DNA of 64,000 nt, taken from positions 79,460,029 through 79,524,028 of the forward strand of contig CM070873.1 in NCBI GenBank assembly GCA_036365515.1, given 5' to 3'. Origin of the DNA: Torymus aiolomorphi. Taxonomy: Eukaryota > Arthropoda > Insecta > Hymenoptera > Torymidae. Shown piece after piece: positions 61,010-64,000 of the stretch; the stretch's first letter is position 1; each line of letters begins with the position of its first letter. The notes beneath the pieces are model-generated. The model was not told the DNA's origin, made no database searches, and saw nothing but the letters and a program-made list of their open reading frames with translations. A program made the position numbers and the translations under genes.

Positions 61010-61765
61010 TGATAAATTACCCCGCAAAAGAGGGCCGAAAAAGCAGAGCTGCATATACAACATCCACCCTCATAGCGTCGGCCATCACTTTTTTTAAACG
61101 ACCTCTAAATAACGGCGCTGCTGATCGCGGGAGCGCTCAAAATTCCCATTAGGCGAAATAAATTATTACATCGCCGGCGCTCGCGATCCATCAACAAAAA
61201 CGACCCCGACACGTCGATCGTTAAACCCACATACACATACACAGACTCCTCGTCCCCCCCGCATCGTACAAGAACGAGATAGAAAAAAGGAGCAAGATAT
61301 AGAAGAAATTTCGATTCCCGCTTGAGCGAAAAATGAGATAGGGGCGAGGGGGAGAGATCTCTCGTTCATGTATTTTTAGTACTTTTTCGTAAAAATCGTG
61401 TGCGCCACGACGAGGGGGGAGTTAGCTCCCCCGCGCCTATACACCCTCGCATTATGCCGTTAGCTCCCCAGGCGAGCGCGTATAAGGGGGTGGAGCGGCA
61501 CAGCAGCCAAATCACGAATGCGATGCCGCGTGTGTGCGTGTGCCGTACTCGACAGTGAGAGAGAATGAGAGAATATGGCTGCTGCTATTGCTGCTGCACG
61601 CAGAGCCGAGGGATGAAGAGTAAGCTTCTTTATCTGGACGATGCCCCCGATGGAGAGAGAGGGGGGACAGTCGGCTTTTTCGCTGTGGGATTCGATTTTC
61701 TCGATTTGAGGAAGAATCCGGCTTCTATTTTCCGTTAAAAGGCGGTTCGTGTTTATTTAACGAAT
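61010..61765. other. CpG-rich block
   Basis: CpG-rich with GAGAGAGA tracts. On the plus strand, ATGGCTGCTGCTATTGCTGC near 61574 reaches a stop before the donor-like GTAAGC at 61620, so it is not supported as coding. Confidence 0.35.
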
Positions 61766-61769
61766 GATT

Positions 61770-64000
61770 TTGTTCGTTCTCTCATGTAGATTGGAAATTT
61801 TATTTTTCAAAATATTACTGGAATAGTGTTTGTTTTCTTCAAACACTATTAATCTTATTCGTGCGAGATAAGTACAAGAGATAAATAAAAGAGTATATAC
61901 AAAGTAAGATGTTTCATTTACAATGAAGATGTTAGCCCAAGATGATTGAACTTGCTGGCGAATACATCAATTCACGTAAAACTCGCTCAGAGTTAACTAT
62001 ATTATGATGTATTGGAAATCGCGGTTTGTAGTTCCGAGTGAACCAGCAATTTAAGACTCAGCCATGCAGGCTAGTGCAATAATTGCATGGCATGTTACGA
62101 GTAGAAGCTTCTAGACGTCTCACACGTATGTGTGTATATGTAAAGTCTAGATATCTCGAGAACCATTCCACCGATTTTCTTCCATTCCATTTTCTTAATT
62201 ATGCAAAATTATACAAAATAAAATCGCGTTTTCCAATAAGGTCTCTAAAGTAATGTAACCTCAAAACTCGATTTTTATAAATGTTGTACTCACTCATCAT
62301 CGAATCATTATTTATCACATATTTGAATTTTATTCAAAAATCTTGATTTTGATTTTGTGAAGCACTTTCTTAAACTTAAAATCGCTATAAATTTGTTTCT
62401 TATTGGTCAAAAAACATGCCCGGGGGTTTATTTTTCAATTTTTCGTTTATACCATTCATATATAGTATTGAATCGGAGAGTAAATGAGTAGGGAAAAGGC
62501 TTAATTCTTTGAACGGCACAAGTTCAATGCTTTAAAATTGAAAAATAGGTAAAACTTAAAAGTTGCATTAAAAGAAAAAAGAAAGAAAATGGCATATTTT
62601 TACCTATTGGAAACGTTGGCTTTTCACATGTAAGTATAAAAAATTTTCAGAGAAAACAGAATGAATTATTAAAAATCGGATTTGAAAAAAATTGTCATCT
62701 TTTAGTTTTTCGTAAACTACTCAAAGTATTAATCGGGCTGCAAACTAGATCAAATTCTTTACGGTTAATAAAAAATTGTCCCAAAAAGTTGAAAATTGAA
62801 AAAGTTATAGCAGTTTGAAATTTCGAGTTCATTTTAAATTTTGTAATCTTCATTTTCACGTCTAATATTGATCAAGCTGTATAATAAAAAAAAATTATAA
62901 GCTTAGTCCCAAAACACGGGTTTCCTTAAATATGGTTATAAAATATTTTCGCAGTTTTTGGGCCCAAACAAATGATCTGTTACGACCGAATATTTTTAAG
63001 CATGTTTCAAAACTAAAGTTTAGACCAAAAACCTGTATCGAAAAGCATTTTTTGATCGTTCAGGTGCGAAAATATGTGCCTGAAAAAAATTTTCCCGCGT
63101 AAAAAATGTTAACACGTGACTCGTCTTTTTCACTGTTTGATTCGCTATTTTAAAACACACTATTTATTAGATTCTATAACACTGTACCCCTTTTGACACG
63201 CATCTTCTTCAAAGAGTCTGAAATGAAAGCCGCAACGCCGTCACCTGCTAAACCAAAATAAAGAACTTCTATAGGAGGGTGCTTTCACCGTGTTTTTTAT
63301 ATTATATATAATCGGAGCTGCTCTCTAGTATACTCCCCTTTACAATGGCAGAATCGAATTAGGGGAGTTTTTTAGCCAGTCGGGACATTCTCCCCTTGGC
63401 GGGATATTATATACTTAGTAACCGCGCACATGAGCCAATAAAGCTGATCCGGCTGTTTTTTATGTTTGATGAAGAAACACCCTTTGTATGGAGTGTCACA
63501 AAATGGCGAATATAATGGCGGAAAACCGTCGTAAATGTATCTTGTACCAATAGCGTTCGTTTATATTGTTTGCTATAATTATCTTTATTATTTTCCGCTT
63601 TTATACCTTAATAACTTTATACTTAAGATATAACAGGTAGCTTATTTATAAGGTCATATATTTTAAAACACTAAATTGGAACGTTAAAAAGTCCTAAAAA
63701 TCGTTATTGCTCCAGCCTTTAATTATCTCCAAAAATATGATACTCTTATGAAGATTATTCTTATTTACAGTATCCAAAAGGTGGAATAAAAACAAAAATT
63801 TGACAAGAATCATAATCCATAAATGGATTATATTGCATTTACAGTGTTAAATTTGTAATTGAATATATATTTGAGTTAAAAACATTATAACAAGTTACAA
63901 ATTAATTTTGAAATCGTGCTTTTACTACTTTAAGAAAAAAACAACTGTAAAATAAATTCCCCTCTCCTTTGCATTTTCACAGTATTTTGTGTATCTTGTG
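61770..64000. other. AT-rich right end of window, nothing supported
   Basis: AT-rich DNA. ATATCTCGAGAACCATTCC at 62150 and similar phrases recall the repeats near 24000 and 33200. No gene or complete element was found. Confidence 0.35.

Noticed and set aside
61574..61625. Alanine-rich start, ATGGCTGCTGCT..., followed by GTAAGC
   Set aside because: An in-frame TGA comes before the donor, so it is not a coding exon as read.
1..64000. Known microRNA hairpins (let-7, bantam, miR-1, miR-9, miR-124, miR-184 and similar)
   Set aside because: No matching mature sequences were seen by eye on either strand. A covariance or small RNA search could still find others.

Overview
This is a 64 kb window of insect nuclear DNA. 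The one gene recognised with confidence is hunchback (hb), on the minus strand at the left edge. The interrupted coding exons, GT-AG introns, abundant microsatellites and many foldback elements show a eukaryotic genome. The hb finger block identifies an insect. The alternation of very AT-rich DNA with CpG-rich, undepleted blocks full of GAGA/CT tracts fits a hymenopteran (wasp, ant or bee), but that order-level call is inference.

Layout. Positions 1-1168 are the 3' flank of hb. Positions 1169-4001 hold three coding exons (673 codons by my reconstruction): a Q-rich N-terminus, one N-terminal C2H2 finger split by an intron, the four diagnostic middle fingers, and the conserved basic box. The usual C-terminal finger pair is not found before the stop codon. 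A splice acceptor just upstream of the ATG shows that the 5'UTR continues in an upstream exon. Two good minus-strand donors at 8904 and 9258, initiator-like sequences and a perfect CAGGTAG motif at 9610 suggest the promoter lies near 9.2-9.3 kb. On the plus strand, 8183-8322 is a protein-like open segment ending in a strong splice donor, a possible first coding exon of an unidentified gene.

From about 9.7 kb to the end I find no convincing protein gene. This is a gene desert in which roughly twenty CpG-rich, CT/AG-tract-rich blocks (0.5-1.2 kb each) alternate with AT-rich stretches. Such a layout would suit a regulatory landscape of a developmental gene, but function is not shown by sequence alone.

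The AT-rich stretches carry many non-autonomous mobile elements: a 2.1 kb hAT-like insertion (56938-59052) with a perfect 8-bp target duplication and a paralogous empty site at 55.5 kb; an 825-bp foldback element with 201-bp arms and a 5-bp target duplication nested in another element (13.3-14.5 kb); a second member of that outer family at 19.2-20.0 kb; a 0.7 kb long hairpin at 43.9-44.6 kb; several MITE families (ends TACACGGAGA, CCCTGGTAGAAA, CACTGAGAAAA); a nested composite at 51-52.1 kb holding a tRNA-like sequence; and two CTGAAGA/GAAA stem-loops reminiscent of hammerhead-type cores. No transposase, reverse transcriptase, rRNA, recognisable microRNA or CRISPR array was seen.
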